NCBI GenBank assembly: GCA_016490735.1 | Contig: JAEMWC010000039.1 | Span: 1,837,501-1,901,500 of the forward strand | Source: Pachyseris speciosa | Lineage: Eukaryota; Cnidaria; Anthozoa; Scleractinia; Pachyseridae | DNA length: 64,000 bases | Direction: 5' to 3' | Shown here: positions 1 to 12,749 of the stretch, in pieces | Layout of the letters: every line of letters starts with the position of its first letter | Numbering within the stretch: the stretch's first letter is position 1 | Made by a program: the position numbers and the translations under genes | The notes under the pieces: generated by a model | Told to the model about the DNA's origin: nothing | Databases searched by the model: none | The model's input: the letters and a program-made list of their open reading frames with translations, nothing else

Positions 1-1310
1 GGTTGGTAAAGGAGAATAACTCGTCAGAGTATCTCTGAACTGAAGACATCCCTTTGTTCCGGAAATTTCTCATTATTTGAATTCCAACCAGTTGTATTGA
101 CCAGCTGTTGTATCTATCAAATAAAAAAATATTTGTCACATACTGCCGAAGTATGTCAAGTATCCTTTTTCAATCATGCGCCATTGTGTCATTTGTATGT
201 TCACAAACTGTATTGTTGGTTTGTTGTTGTAAATTCGATTGTTTGACTTTCTTCTTTGATTTCTTTTGTTGTTGTTGTTGTTGTTTGCTTTTTGCGCTTC
301 GTTTTTATCTTTTTGTCATGTTATATTTCCCCTGGCGAATGGTGCAAAATGGGATTTAGAGTTTTTCTCTCTTGTTTTTGTCACTTTCGAATTGGTTTTC
401 ACACTTGCACTTGTATTTTTTTCTAATCACCATAAAGGCGACGTCGCATAGCGTTTATATGTAACTTCAATTTTGGTCTTCCGTTTCTTTTACATGTTGG
501 TAGTTTCTTTCGGTCGGACAAATTAAAATATAGAATAGAACTTCTTCCTTTGTCCTTTTCAGGTGGGGTGTGATGGGATATTTTTTGTAGATTTACCCTA
601 ATGCACTGGAGCCCCCCTCCCCCCGGGAATGACGAGTCCTTGAGTGTTACTTTCACTGAAAAACATACCGTTAGGAAGTAGCCGGGGGGTCTGCCCAGAA
701 AGGTATCATTTCAGTTTTTGTATCGGGAGAATGAGTGCCATTGACTAATAACGAAGTGTTCTGGAGAAGCATGAGTCATGCTGGGTTTCTGCCAAGGTCA
801 AAACCGAATGTAAAACAAAGGGATATATTTGCTTCTGAGTTTTTTTCTTTTTATAGTAATGGTTATAATACAGAGTGGGTAATAAAATGAATAGGAATAG
901 TGTATTGAAGGTCCCTATTGGGTTGACAAATTCGAGTAGTCATAGCGAGTTTGTATTTCATTCAAAATCGGTGAGATAAATGTAAAAAAAATTATTTTTT
1001 TTCTTTTCGTTAAATTGGTCAAAACATACTTAATAATTGCGGGTACACCTACGCAGTCTTTTGAAGGGGTAACTAAATTAAATTAGAAAGAAAGACTTTG
1101 AACTGTTTGCCATAATATATTCAAACCAAATTAGGTAATGACGTATGATTTTACTCAAAATCTGCGGTAAAAGTCGCATGAAAAAAAAAATACACGGTAA
1201 AACGTGCTTTAAACCGAGAAGCATCGTTCTGTGATCCTGTCTGCCAAATAAAGAGTTGTTACGTTGGGAAAAACACTGCCTTTGATTTGTTTATCATCGT
1301 TCAACGGAAT
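1..1310. other. Upstream intergenic DNA, no gene seen
   Basis: AT-rich DNA with T-rich runs around 250-300 and 980-1010. Only short unsupported reading frames occur, with no recognisable protein motif. It borders the promoter of the RIT-like gene and could hold distal control sites, but none can be named. Confidence 0.5.
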
Positions 1311-1358
1311 TAGCCAATCACGTGCGCGAACCGAAATAGGCCATGGCTGGCTATAAAA
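1311..1358 (+). promoter_or_regulatory. Core promoter of the RIT-like gene
   Basis: A CCAAT box lies at 1314-1318 and overlaps an E-box CACGTG at 1319-1324. A TATAAAA box is at 1352-1358. This predicts transcription starting near 1380-1390 and a 5' leader of about 85-90 bases before the ATG at 1472. The spacing is conventional for a TATA promoter; the actual start site is inferred. Confidence 0.65.
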
Positions 1359-1471
1359 TGAAAACAACTCATGCAAATGAAACAAACACTCGATCAGGTG
1401 AAAGTAAGCGATCGGAGGCTGTAGGGTTTACACACGTACAGCAGAACTGTTAGCGGTACAGCGAGGGAAGG

Positions 1472-4400
1472 ATGCATCCGACTACTGCTTCGTTCCTCGG
1501 AGGACTTCGCATGTACAAAGTTGTCTTACTTGGAGAAGGTGGAGTTGGCAAATCCGGTGAGTGTAAGCTCGTTGCAGCGTGAACCCCACACCTACCTTGT
1601 TCGCATGACCAGAGGAATTTGCGAGCAAACATTCGGAAATGATTGTTGATCCGGGCCTCATCGTTTGGCAAAAATTGCATCCTGATTGATTTGCCGTTTA
1701 TTAGAAAAACCCACTTCTTGCCACCTCAAGAGAAGCTACAAATTCGATTTGCGATGACTTAGCTTTAGCTTAATTTCTACAGCAGCTATGCCACAATCAC
1801 CTAAAACTGTTTGTTTGCTCTTGGCGCTTTTGAGACTTTCAGGTCGGTTTTAGTTAATTATAGAATGCTTGGAATACCTTATATACACTAGTCTGTTTGC
1901 CTGCGGTAACAATCTGGACTGCATGGAATTCGTCGTATTTTGTTTACAGAGAACGTTTCATGTAAATTTTAACTCAGCAAAAAAAATATATTTCCAGCTT
2001 GTAGTAAAAGCGTGTCGTTTTGGAACGATTTCTAAAATGCTGCTCATTGCAAATGTTTGATGTAAGCTTATTTTTTTTCAAGCTAAACTTTTGTTACGCT
2101 GAGCAAATTCTGCTTCATCATTTTCGGAAGTTGTTGTGAACAACTGGGTTAAGTTGTTTTGACATGCAGCGACGACAATCAGGACAAAAGCTGATACTAC
2201 GTGCTGTTTGTTCCAGTCGTGGCACTATACTCGTATGTCAATATACCGACTTCTTTTCAAATTCGTTGTACCTGTGCTATTATTTAGTTTCATCGCTTTT
2301 TCTTATGTGCTTAAATATTTTGGTCGTAAGCTTGTCTGTTCGTTGTTGAAAAACAAACTCGTGTACACTCGCGCGAGGGACGCGTACTTCACGCGTTGCA
2401 ATTTTTGTAACCACCATCATGCACGATACATATTTTTGGTCTGCTGTTGTTTTGTCTTGCTCGCTTTTCATGCATAACGTAATAAACCAGCGGAGAGGGA
2501 TTTTGCTGGGAAATGATATTGATAGCGTATAACAAAAAAACAACCTTGAACTTCCAAGCAGGAAAAAATTTTTAACTTCCTGGTTTTACCCATATTGTAA
2601 AAGTGGCTATATGCAGATGTCGCAAATTGAAACATAAATTATGCACACTAATGCTGTGCCTCTTTCTAATTTACTAAGGCTCATCAGCCACTTATTTACA
2701 TGTCCTTGAATAATGATGGTTTATTTTGCATTTATATGCTTGACTGCTTTAAAGTGTATTTAGAGAAAAGTGAATTTAGTGCTTGGGTATTCTTAAAAAA
2801 TTGTTGCTAGCACCTTGTTTCTGAATGTTTTTTTTTTAATGTGAACGAAATGCCGCATCATTATTATGCAATATTTTGCCAGTCTGTTATTGTTAGAAGT
2901 GTTGATCTCCATCAAACACACCATTCAACCAACAGATTTTGTTGGATGAATGTTTGGCTTTTGGTCAAACTTTTTGATGTGAGAGAGACAGTAGATGACT
3001 TTTATGCATGCATCCAGTATTGTTCCACAGCAAAGGTTAAGCATGTTATATAAGAATGTTAGAACATTTAAATTATTTGAAGTAAATTTGATAACATATG
3101 AAAAACTGGTGATGACAAAATATCATTCTAGACTTGCAAATTGGCTAACCCAGATTGAGATTTTTTATCTTTAAGTCAAAATATTAGTTATTTTGTGTAT
3201 TAGACTGTTCTAAATCAGGCTCTGCAATATTTGGGTCATTTGAAATAAGAGCAAGTCAATAGAAAGTGCATTTCATGTTTATACCTTTTCAACATTTCCA
3301 TATAAATACAAAGTTTATTAAATTATATACTTATCAGATGTGAACTGTTTTATTTACCAGCTCTCACAATGCAGTTTGTGTCACACTGCTTCTTGGATTA
3401 TCATGATCCAACAATAGGTAAGATAAAGATAAACACATGTAAACAGAGATGGGGACACAGATAGAATATAATGTAAGGCTATCTGCCAATAATGTTGGCT
3501 GCAAGCTTAGGTTGCTCAATATTTCAACGCACTTGTCTTTGGTAGTTGTTCATACACATATATATACATCCGTGTACAAACCCAAAATCTGTTAGTAATC
3601 AGTCCACATGTAAAGGCAACAAGGCATTTCAAACTTTGCAACATCCAAGGGAACTTCACTGAACAGTAATGTTTTAGTCAAATATAGTGGATACAGGAGA
3701 GATATTATGCTTCCAAAAGAACACTCCACCTATTTCATTATTTTTCTTGATCTTGTTTTTGTAAGCTAGGTTACACTGGAGTTAACAGATGTGTCATTGA
3801 TATCTCTCTTGGCCAAAGTTGTTTTACAGCTTAGTTGTGGTGTTAGGCTAGAGTTTGAAGATAAGAAAAAGTCAAACAGTAAAGACCATGATATCACCTT
3901 TTTAACAAGTTATTAAGTAGCATGCATGGTTGTCAGTTCTAAATAAATATGAGCAGCATTAGATCCATATACACTGCAACCAGGACAGTGAAATCTCAGG
4001 CTCCAACACTCAAAGTTTGCTTTTGCATGTTATCCTGGCAATACCTGTCAGCTCGATCTCAGGCATTTAGCACTTTCATGCACATAATTTCTTAGCCATG
4101 CTTTTTCAGTTTTACTTAATTGATACTTATTGTATTCTTATATGGTGTAATACATTAACAATTGCTTAATATATGCTAACTGTCCCCGATATAGTTATCC
4201 CAGAGTCTCCAGGATAGGGAACAAATCCCCCAATCTCCCCCTATGGGACACCAGATAGCCCTGATAAAGGCAAAAATTTTGGGGTCTTATTTCTAAAAGA
4301 CACTAATATTTTAAAATCCAAACAAATATTGCTGTATTTTAGTGCATATAGTTTATACCTAATCTGCAACAAACTTTTACAGAAACTGCAAACTTAAGAA

Positions 4401-6707
4401 AATATGTTTTGTCGTTGTTTAACTATTGCAAGGAAGACAACTTAGTTTGAGGGAGGTGGGTGCATCAATTTTCTAATGGGATTAATAATGGGGGGTTGGT
4501 GCAAAAGAAAAAAATCTCCCAATTCAATCAGTTCTCCAGTACTGGTGAGCAACTTTGCAATTGTCCTACAAGATCATGCAAAATATCGCATGAGTGGGGG
4601 ATCATGAGGCTGACAGGCTGAGTGGGTTAAAATCAGGGGATTGTTCCACGAGATAAGACCACTGACAGTTCCCACTTCTCAGGGGCACCCGACAGCCCAA
4701 ATCAACCAAAAGCTGTAGAAAGGCATTTTTAAGTACCTTATGGTGTTTGAAGTCTGTTTAAAGTGATGTTTTCATGAGCTAGAAGAAGTTCATCTGTTCA
4801 GATTCCCTAGCTGAAACTTTAGTTGCCCAAAAATGTTAGGGAACAAAATCTTCCTTTGAGAAAATGCAAGCTAAAGTGAACTTTCCACGAACATTCTAGG
4901 GAACTATTTCCTTTCCGAAAATGCTTGCTGATGTTTTTGACTGCCAAAATTAGCAAGTGCAACCTTTTCGGAAACCTCAGCGGCTATGATTTCCCAATTG
5001 CAAATCTTTTAGGCCACGTTTTAGCTACAAAAATCCGAGTGCACTCTTTAATTGACGCTGAAAGCCCAAGGCAAATTACCCTCCACTGAACAGATATCTA
5101 CTGAAACCTATCGTTGGAAACCCCTGACTTCTAGTGAGGCCTTCCAAGGGGTGATCTGGTGTCGCTTGTGTCGCCTGTTTACGACTCTGTCCGTCGCTTG
5201 TTTCTTTAGGAACAAATGTCGCTGTCGCAAAGAAAATGAAAAGGAATGGAAAGTGAATTTCCTTTGGTTGTCTGTGTTTTGGGAGAAGATTGTTGCCTTT
5301 TTTCGGAGCCAATGTCGCTTGTCGCTTCTACCTCTTGGAAGGCCTCTCTAGTGGCTGGCCTTTGTTTAACAATTTGTTATTTAAAAGCGTACAAAGTAAT
5401 AGTTAAGTCAGTAACTCAAATGTGTCCTTTATTTGTCTTGTAAGAGGATGCATATCAGCGTCAAGTTGTCATAGATGGTGAGTCAGGCCTTCTGGATATT
5501 TTGGATACTGCTGGACAAGTAAGCATAGCTGAAATTTTAATTTTATGGATATAGCCATCACTTAAAGAACTGTCCTAAATTCATTAAATCTAAAATATAA
5601 ATAATGATTATCATGCACTTGTCCTGTACAATGTAGACCCAAACAGGACAAAATATGACCTGAATGATTTTCTAAGAAAAAAGTGTACATATTTATCTTG
5701 ATCGAGTGTACAACTTCAAGTCAGACAGATAAGAAAATGTGTCATGGGTCAGCACCCAGCTGTATTAATTAAATAAATATTTTATTGTCCAACCATGCTC
5801 TGAACTGCACAACATGCAGGAACTTGAGGTGATCTTGGCATTTGCATTTTCTACTCAGCTCTTTCAGTCTGACTGCATTTGTTAAGAATGCCCTACAGGC
5901 TTTGATCCAATTGCTTGACCTCTGGCTGTGCCCACTTAGGCGATAAGACCATCAAGCAAAGCCCTTCTCAAATTATGTTTACGCCAACCGTGTAGTAGGG
6001 TATCAAATTTTTGGTCAGGTCTGAAATAGGGTAGGGAAAATCACAGATTTTGGTCTGAAATAGAGTAAGGTTTTCAGGAAGCAGGCCACACACCCCCGCC
6101 CAATTTTTTTGGGAGTACCACCTGGGGCCCACTGACAGCTATAAAATCAATCTTGTTGCATTTTGATCACAGTATACTGTTAAAGTTATCATGTAAATGA
6201 GTAGAGTATTGTAAGCGGTTTAATTTTCTTCATCAAATGTAAACCTTACAATTAGTTTACACTTGCATTTTACTTTTAATTTTGCAGCAAGAGTTCACCG
6301 CCATGAGAGAACAATACATGCGGAGTGGTGAGGGGTTTGTTATATTGTATTCCATCACAGACAGACAAAGTTTTCGAGAAGCTTCACAAACCAAGAAACA
6401 AATTGAACGTGTACGAAGATCGGAGGATATACCTATGGTTCTAGTTGCAAACAAAAGTGACTTGGAAAGTAACAGAGAAGTGACTACTGAGGAAGGACAG
6501 GCATTGGCCCAAGAGTTTGACTGTCCATTTTTTGAAACCTCGGCTGCTTTAAGGCAATTTGTGGATGATGTTTTCCATTCATTAGTCAGACAGATACGGA
6601 AGAAGGAAAGAATTGGGTTGAAATCAGCTCAAAAGGACAAAAAACTGCGACACAGGGCAGGAACTATTGTGCAGAACATATTCAGGCGCTCAAAGAAAAG
6701 AGCATAG
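1472..6707 (+). CDS. RIT1-like: RIT/RIC-type small GTPase, Ras superfamily (4 exons)
   Basis: Coding exons are 1472-1556, 3361-3417, 5445-5518 and 6288-6707; each intron starts GT and ends AG and the joins keep frame, giving 211 residues. Visible motifs: P-loop GEGGVGKS (21-28), effector HDPTIEDAY (43-51), DTAGQ (68-72), NKSD (127-130) and ETSA (155-158). The HDPTIEDAY effector is the signature of RIT1/RIT2 and fly Ric; Ras and Rap differ there. As in that family there is no C-terminal CAAX box: the tail is basic and ends SKKRA, so membrane contact is probably electrostatic through the inner leaflet. RIT proteins cycle between GDP and GTP and feed MAPK/p38 survival signalling. Using the acceptor at 5443-5444 restores the effector; using the next AG would lose frame. 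Length is close to human RIT1 (219). The gene looks intact. Intron 2 carries MITEs. Confidence 0.95.
4680..5126. mobile_element. MITE, CAGGGG-ended family, copy 1
   Basis: The element starts CAGGGGCACCC and ends with an imperfect inverted copy, CCCCTG. It is flanked by a 6-bp direct repeat ACTTCT (4674-4679 and 5127-5132). About 447 bp with no coding capacity, lying in intron 2 of the RIT-like gene. A close relative lies at 8272-8707. Six-bp target duplications argue against hAT (8 bp) and piggyBac (TTAA); the superfamily is unassigned. Confidence 0.75.
5128..5358. mobile_element. Short TIR element (MITE) in intron 2
   Basis: The ends carry inverted copies of GAGGCCTTCCAAG (about 5136-5148 and 5334-5347) with a further CTAGT/ACTAG match outside. 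It abuts the CAGGGG MITE, so one probably inserted at the edge of the other. Non-coding. Confidence 0.5.
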
Positions 6708-8180
6708 ATACAACTTTGTAAAGCTAAATCTATGTACTATGCAGAACTAAAACTGCATGTTTCATAATTCCTCAAATAACAATCTCTGTCAAGAAAAATG
6801 TACCCAATCATGTGCTTTGAATAATAATTATCTGTCCCACCATTCCCCACCCATTGAACATTATGTCTTGGAACCAATTAAGTCACATGACATGGTCAGT
6901 AGAATGTGGTGGATTTGGAGTGTCGCATGGCTTACAAGCTCATGGCAGGTCGTGTACAACAGTTAGGGAGTGCCACTGATAGTGGTCTAGAAACAAACTG
7001 GACAGTCTCTTCCAGTCCTATTACACAATTCTAGACGATTTTTGAGGCTACTTTAGTTTAGAGTTAGGGAGCAATCTCCAGCTTCTTTACAAGTTGGTAT
7101 CAAAGAGACATGCATTTATGTAGCTACATGTAAACAAATTGCAATCTATGACCTGCAAATTAAAAAACTGGCTTTAATAATTAATGCAGCTAATTTTCAG
7201 TGACCAAAAAATACAAATCAGACTAGAGTTATCTGTCTTTTTATTTTCTGTTGTGATATCAAGTTATCGCAAGCTATCATGTAAGGTGTAACGTTTAAAA
7301 ATCCCTTCCTCTTCTTGTTATTTGAGGGAATACTGTAAGTTTAGAGTCGATTATTTAATAGAAAAAAGTAATTTATGAATTGTTGTTTCTTATTCAATGT
7401 AGAAAAGCATTTGTGTAGAAGCAGATGGTGCATTAAAGATAAACAAGAGTTGCAATTTTTGTTTGGATATGAAAAGTTGCTTAATCGTAGAAATTTTGTT
7501 TTCCTTAAATTGCAGTGTAACCTGTTCCCCCCCCCCCCACTTTTCAGCAGTAAAAAGCAAGTACTTGTAATACTAAAAAAATGGAAGCTACTTTTCTATT
7601 TAACTGGAAACGTAAAAGGTGATTGTTTTAAAATACCGCTTTTTTGTTGCTGAAAATATATGTTTTACCACACCATGTTAGTTTTAAACGCATTTCCAGC
7701 CATTTCAGAGGACTTGAATTTAAATTTTTTCGGTTGTCCAGTTTTCTCTGTTTAACGACTTCCTGCTCCTTAGAGATAGTGATGATGATGGTGATGGTGG
7801 TGGAGTAATTATTGTATTGGACCGTGTGATAAACTTTTCCGGTAAGAATAAAAGCTGGATAGATTGAAGCAAACCACAAGGATCATTTTATAATTAAAAC
7901 TGCGTTCCCGGCGTGCGTTTTACAAAGCCCCTGGAAACATTTCAGACCACAAACCCAAGTTCAGTTCCCAAGCTCTTTTTCTGTGGGTAGGCAGTCTTAC
8001 CCTAGTTCTAAATAACAAAAGCTGGCTGCGCAGCGCCTTGGACTACTTTTTCGAGGGACTGAAAGATGTCAAAACCTACGTTTGGCATTGTACTTTCTTC
8101 AGGGTAAGACAGGTACTGATATCAACAAATCTTAGGGTTTCCCGAAGCAATATCGATGCTCGCAATCGCAAGAAGTATTA
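6708..8180 (+). other. 3' UTR and downstream DNA of the RIT-like gene
   Basis: Follows the TAG at 6705-6707. There is no close AATAAA. The first good one is AATAAA at 7847-7852, which would give a 3' UTR of roughly 1.1 kb (inferred). A poly-C run lies near 7528. No other gene is visible. Confidence 0.35.
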
Positions 8181-8184
8181 ATTC

Positions 8185-8857
8185 GACGATAATGCTCACA
8201 TAGGCCCGGGTTCGATTCCCGGACTCGACGTTGAGTTTGTTGTTGGTTCTCTTCTCTGCTTCGAGAGGTTTCAGGGGCACCCAACGAGCCAAATCAGCCA
8301 AAAGCTGTAGAAAGGCATTTTTAAGTACCTTATGGTGTTTGAAGTCTGTTTAAAGTGATGTTTCATTAGCTAGAAGAATTTCATCTGTTCGGATTCCTTA
8401 GCTGAAATTTTAATTGCCCGAAAATGTTAGGGAACAAAATCTTCCTTTGAGAAAATGCTAGCTGAAGCTAACTTTCTAGGGAACCTTTTTTCTTTCCGAA
8501 AATGCTAGCTGACGTTTTTGACCGTCAAGAACAGCAATAAAGACCTTTCCGAAAACCTCAGGGGCTATGATTTCCACATTACGAATCTTGTAGGCTACGT
8601 TTTACTTACGAAAATCCGAGTGCATTCTTTAATCGATGCCGAAAGCCTTAGGCGAACTACCCTCCACCGAACAGATATCTACCGAAACTTGTCGTTGGGT
8701 GCCCCTGAGGTTTTTCTCCGGGTTCTCCGGGATTCCCCTCTCCACAAAAACCAACATTTCCAAATTCCAATTTCATCTGCTTGTAAAGCGCATTTGATCA
8801 TATACACATGGAAAATGCGCTATATAAGTTCTAAATTATTATTAAATTGTTATTAGT
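8185..8857 (+). mobile_element. tRNA-derived SINE, split by a MITE
   Basis: The pol III B-box GGGTTCGATTCCC is at 8208-8220. The body then reads as in the fuller SINE at 37.73 kb (GAGTTTGTTG...TTGGTTCTC, then after the interruption TTTCTCCGGG and CAAAAACCAACATTT). The 436-bp MITE at 8272-8707 sits inside it. The 5' A-box part is degraded or missing. Confidence 0.7.
8272..8707. mobile_element. MITE, CAGGGG-ended family, copy 2, nested in a SINE
   Basis: Terminal inverted repeats CAGGGGCACCCAACGA and TCGTTGGGTGCCCCTG are perfect over 16 bp. The target duplication AGGTTT (8266-8271 and 8708-8713) comes from the SINE sequence and marks both boundaries exactly. The interior matches the copy at 4680-5126 along its length. 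Non-coding. Confidence 0.85.
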
Positions 8858-8915
8858 ATGACAACTTTGCTACTGTATTTCACTGCCGTGATGACGAGCA
8901 TAATGTAGGAGCCTA

Positions 8916-9277
8916 TGGCGTTCCATCCCCGCCAAAATTCAACTTTGTATTTTTCAATGTACTTTCTACATTTTATCCTACATAGAACATTTCAACTTCC
9001 ATTCTCAACATTCAACATTGTAGTTGTTAGCTTCGACATCCAACATTGGCTTTTTGACATGCAACTTACGCGCAGAAGACGTAGTGAAAGCTTTCAACAT
9101 CCAAGTTCTCGTGTTCGACATTCAACATCCTAGTTTTTTAATTCAACTCAACTCAACTCAACTCCGTGACTTTCCTTTGGAAAAGGTCCAGGAAACACTC
9201 TCCACCCCTAGACAGTGGTTTCAAGACGGTTTCTTGGAAAAACAGGATCAACGGATTAATTCAGTAATCACCGGATC
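8916..9277. repeat. Inverted-repeat arm A (left)
   Basis: About 360 bp from TGGCGTTCCATCCCCGCC to the ACCGGATCAAGG block, present in inverted orientation at 12335-12749. It contains many short CAACATTC/CATCCAACA repeats. Open frames here are mirrored in the other arm and are repeat, not genes. Confidence 0.8.
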
Positions 9278-9722
9278 AAGGAGCAGTTCAAAATAAATAA
9301 TTAGGTACATAAATTAATACACATGCATATGATTGATTGGGCCCCTGAGTGACTCAACCAAGGTCTCACGTATGTTCAAGTGCGTTGTGTTTAGGAAGAG
9401 AGAATTTGGCATAAAAGCGTTTCCGGCCGTTCAAATGTGAATAAATATTATAAATATAGATATTATAAATATAGTGAATAAAAAGCCATACCACTTTGTA
9501 GAGTGCAGTTTTCGCATACCGAAACTCGGAGTGAATTCAAAATAGTGAACTACATTAGCTCCGAACTACTTGGACAGCTACGACTGCGAGAAATACAGCT
9601 ACAAAGCGACTTCCCTATCGGTAATTCACTTATGCATATGCTTCGAAATTAGAGGGAAAAGAATTTTAATGCATCTTATGTGACTAAGATGTGCTGCTCT
9701 CTGTATTGGCGAAGAATGCTTG

Positions 9723-10040
9723 ACCCTTTATTACTCGGGCTGCGCGCGTCTCGCGCGTCGCCCGGGTCTAAGATTACCGACGGTTATTCTTTTTCGTCGT
9801 CGAGTATCATCCACAAAGTGCACTTCCGGCGTTTCTGCGCAAGCGCTAACTATTTTTAACAGAGTGATGCCTGTTGTCACGTATCGGAAAATGTCGATTC
9901 ACCTTGTGTCTTTTGAAGTCTGAACAAACAATATGTTAAGAGAAGTGTCTATGCGAATGATTGCAAGTTCAACGGCGAGAAGAAAGCTTTTAACATGAGT
10001 AAACTTAACTGCAGATGGACTGCCGTGTTTCCTCGTGTCT
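9723..10040. repeat. Inverted-repeat arm B, first copy
   Basis: Begins with ACCCTTTATTACTCGGGCT and runs through GGCGTTTCTGCGCAAGCGC and TGTCACGTATCGG to CTGCCGTGTTTCC. The same blocks occur inverted between 13285 and 13600, and part occurs again in direct orientation at 10232-10464. Confidence 0.75.
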
Positions 10041-10057
10041 GCTTCAGTAGACTGCGA

Positions 10058-10164
10058 GTAGTCTCTAATTTTGGCGATGGATTGTGGGGCGGGCGAAAGA
10101 CACGTGCGCGCGCGAAGTTGCGAGGAGACGCGACGCGAGGGGAGTGCCAAAAATTAGAGACTAC
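10058..10164. mobile_element. Small TIR element
   Basis: The inverted ends GTAGTCTCTAATTTTGGC and GCCAAAAATTAGAGACTAC bound about 107 bp of GC-rich DNA. It interrupts the space between the two direct B copies. Non-coding. Confidence 0.5.
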
Positions 10165-10231
10165 AGACAAAGGGAGTTTGACCTTTCACGGCTGAGTGAT
10201 TCGGAAGTATAAATCTCATATCAACAGCAAG

Positions 10232-10464
10232 AATGATACTTGTTGTCACGTATCGGAAAACGTTGATTCACCTTGTGTCTTTGAAGTCTGAACAACTAAT
10301 ATGTTAAGAGAAGTGTCTATACGAATGTTTGCAAGTTCAACAGCGAGAAGAAAGCTTTTAACATGACCAAAATTTAACTCCAGATGGACTGCCGTGTTCC
10401 CCGTATCCGCTCCATTGAGATGTACATTTTGTTGAATAACTCAAGTACGGGATATCACACACCC
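10232..10464. repeat. Repeat B, second direct copy
   Basis: Repeats the TTGTCACGTATCGG...GCCGTGTTCCCC block of 9860-10040 and extends further through TACATTTTGTTGAATAACTC. The extension also matches the inverted arm near 13250, so this copy pairs with 13230-13480. Confidence 0.75.
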
Positions 10465-12334
10465 CTGAGATTTTGTTTGACAGGTAGTTAATTTACTATT
10501 TTCCCACAATATCTCAATTTCTGGACTTTGATTTTTGAATGATAAGCGATTAGTTTTTACAAATGTACTAGCGGCTTGAAACTGTCCAGAAACGTTCCTT
10601 TCTTGTGTTTCAAATGACCCTGGATTGACGTATTTTTAAACAGTTTCACTCTGCTAATTAATTTTCTACTCACATTTCACCGAGACTCCATTTACATTTA
10701 TGCGAAAAAATCCTACATCGTTCGATAAGCGTTTCCTTTCTCAAACAATTATCCATCGAAGCGAAAACAAGTGTGCTTAGTTTTTTTTGGAATCAATACA
10801 CTATTTTTATCACCTTGCATAATGATAAACCTCTGTGGCCTAAAGGCCATTGTTCCTGCCTGTGACGCAGCTAAACCGGGTTCAATGTCCTTTAGTGATA
10901 TATATCACGGGCTTTATTTTTTCTTTTTCTCTTTTTCTTGTTCTTTTAGAAATATTTTTTACAAGTGTTATAATTATTGTTCTCAATGGTTGAGCTGTAT
11001 TTTAGAGGAATATATGTTGATAGGGGTCTAAAGAAATAGACTCCAACACAAGCTAAACACAATGCGTTCGATGTAAGAAAGACAGACTTCCAGTTAGGGA
11101 TACAATACTGTTTTTTGCAAGCCCGAGTTTAGGCTAATTGTAGCCTCTTGTTTATATTTGTATAACATGCCGTATGTGATTTGCATATCTGACTTCCGGT
11201 GCCATAAAAACACGAAGTCATTTTGGCGGCTGCCGATGTGAACATCAAATTTTTTAACTTCATCTCTTCAAATTTGTAAACTCTAATCCTTGAAGGAAGA
11301 GCAGATGGAATGTCGCATCTGAAGGTTTTGCGGTACTTCGGTACTTCCGACGGGATTTCACAAGAGAGGCATTTACCAATTGATATGATAAAATTGCATC
11401 GCCCAACTGAGTTGTTGTGGTTAGTACCGTGGAGTATACACGGAAGCAACAAGTCGAAATTTCTAAAGAAGACAGATTGTAGAAGCAGTTCTTACTCTTA
11501 CGAGATTTTTTTTTAAGAAAACACCTGACAACTTGCGAGGAAGAGCTGTTATTTTTTGTGCCACCGATAAGAACAGCAGGCAGAAAGTTTATTCCCACAC
11601 TTTAGATCACTTCCAATAAAATAAATGATTCTGACGTTTGACCCACTTTTTTCACTGAATTCTCTGTTTCTCGACAGCTTCCACATCGGAACCGCACCAA
11701 AGGTTAAGCATGACTCGCTAAAGTAGTTGCGATGATTTCGCTGACCGCATTCGCCTTAAAGTAAACTTGTAAATCCCCTTTTTTCTGAAAGCCGCAACAA
11801 TTCCAGTAAAATTTGAGGCATCGAGCAGACTAGATATTCCATCTGTTCGCGAAAAAGTAGTTTTTAAAAAAATCACCTTACAAGTTACCGACTCAACTCT
11901 GCCATGCAAAACTCAAACAGACAACGACGCGAGTCGTAAAGTTTGTATACTGAGCTGTAGCTAGTATGAGGCGAACAGAGGCACTTGCCTCAGTAAACAT
12001 TTTTATTTTACATTACATTTTCCTTCTTTGTGTGTGTGTCTTATGAAGAACAATCTAAGCAGGCTGTGTCAGTAGTTTCACAGAGTCGAAAGCTTTTTTG
12101 ATGTTCCTGTAACAGGATATAATATCAAAAGTAATGTTAAATTAATATTAAAGAGGTGTTTGTTCGATATACTATGCCTCGGTGACAATTTTCGTATGGC
12201 TACGGCCCAGGAATGTCTGAGTTAAAATCTATGACGTAATTTGTTCGCCTGTACGGTGTAATCCAATTTTCTAGGCCAGAATTTTCTGAAATTCCAAATT
12301 TTCTAGCTCTGATCCTTGATCCTTTATCCTTGAT
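10465..12334. other. DNA between the large inverted repeats, no gene seen
   Basis: About 1.9 kb enclosed by repeat arms. Reading frames are short and overlapping on both strands with no protein motif. If the surrounding structure is one composite element, this is its interior, but I see no transposase. Confidence 0.4.
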
Positions 12335-12749
12335 ACAGTGATCCTTGATCCGGTGATTCATTAATCCGTTGAACCTGTTTTTCCAAGAAACCGTCTTGAA
12401 ACCACTGTCTAGGAGTGGAGAGTGCCTCCTGGGCCTACTCCAATGGAAAGTCATTGAGCGGTTGACTCTAGGGGTAGTGAGTCGGGTCAATGAGCCCACA
12501 GTTTTGACCGACCGCTAACCAGCGGACGAAAGTTGGATGTTGGATGTCGAACACGAGAACTTGGATGTTGAAAGCTTTCACTACGTCTTCTTCGCGTAAG
12601 TTGCATGTCGAAAAGCCAGTGTTGGATGTCGAAGCTAACAACTGCAATGTTGAATGTTGAGAATGGAAGTTGAAATGTTCTATGTAGGATAAAATGTAGA
12701 AAGTACAATGAAAAATACAAAGTTGAATTTTGGCGGGGATGGAACGCCA
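12335..12749. repeat. Inverted-repeat arm A (right)
   Basis: Reverse complement of 8916-9277 with small indels, ending at GGCGGGGATGGAACGCCA. It carries extra CCTTGATCC repeats near 12310-12350 not present in the left arm. Confidence 0.8.

Noticed and set aside
8915..9296. Overlapping 72- and 90-codon proteins
   Set aside because: The same frames appear mirrored at 12.47-12.80 kb; they lie in inverted-repeat arm A.
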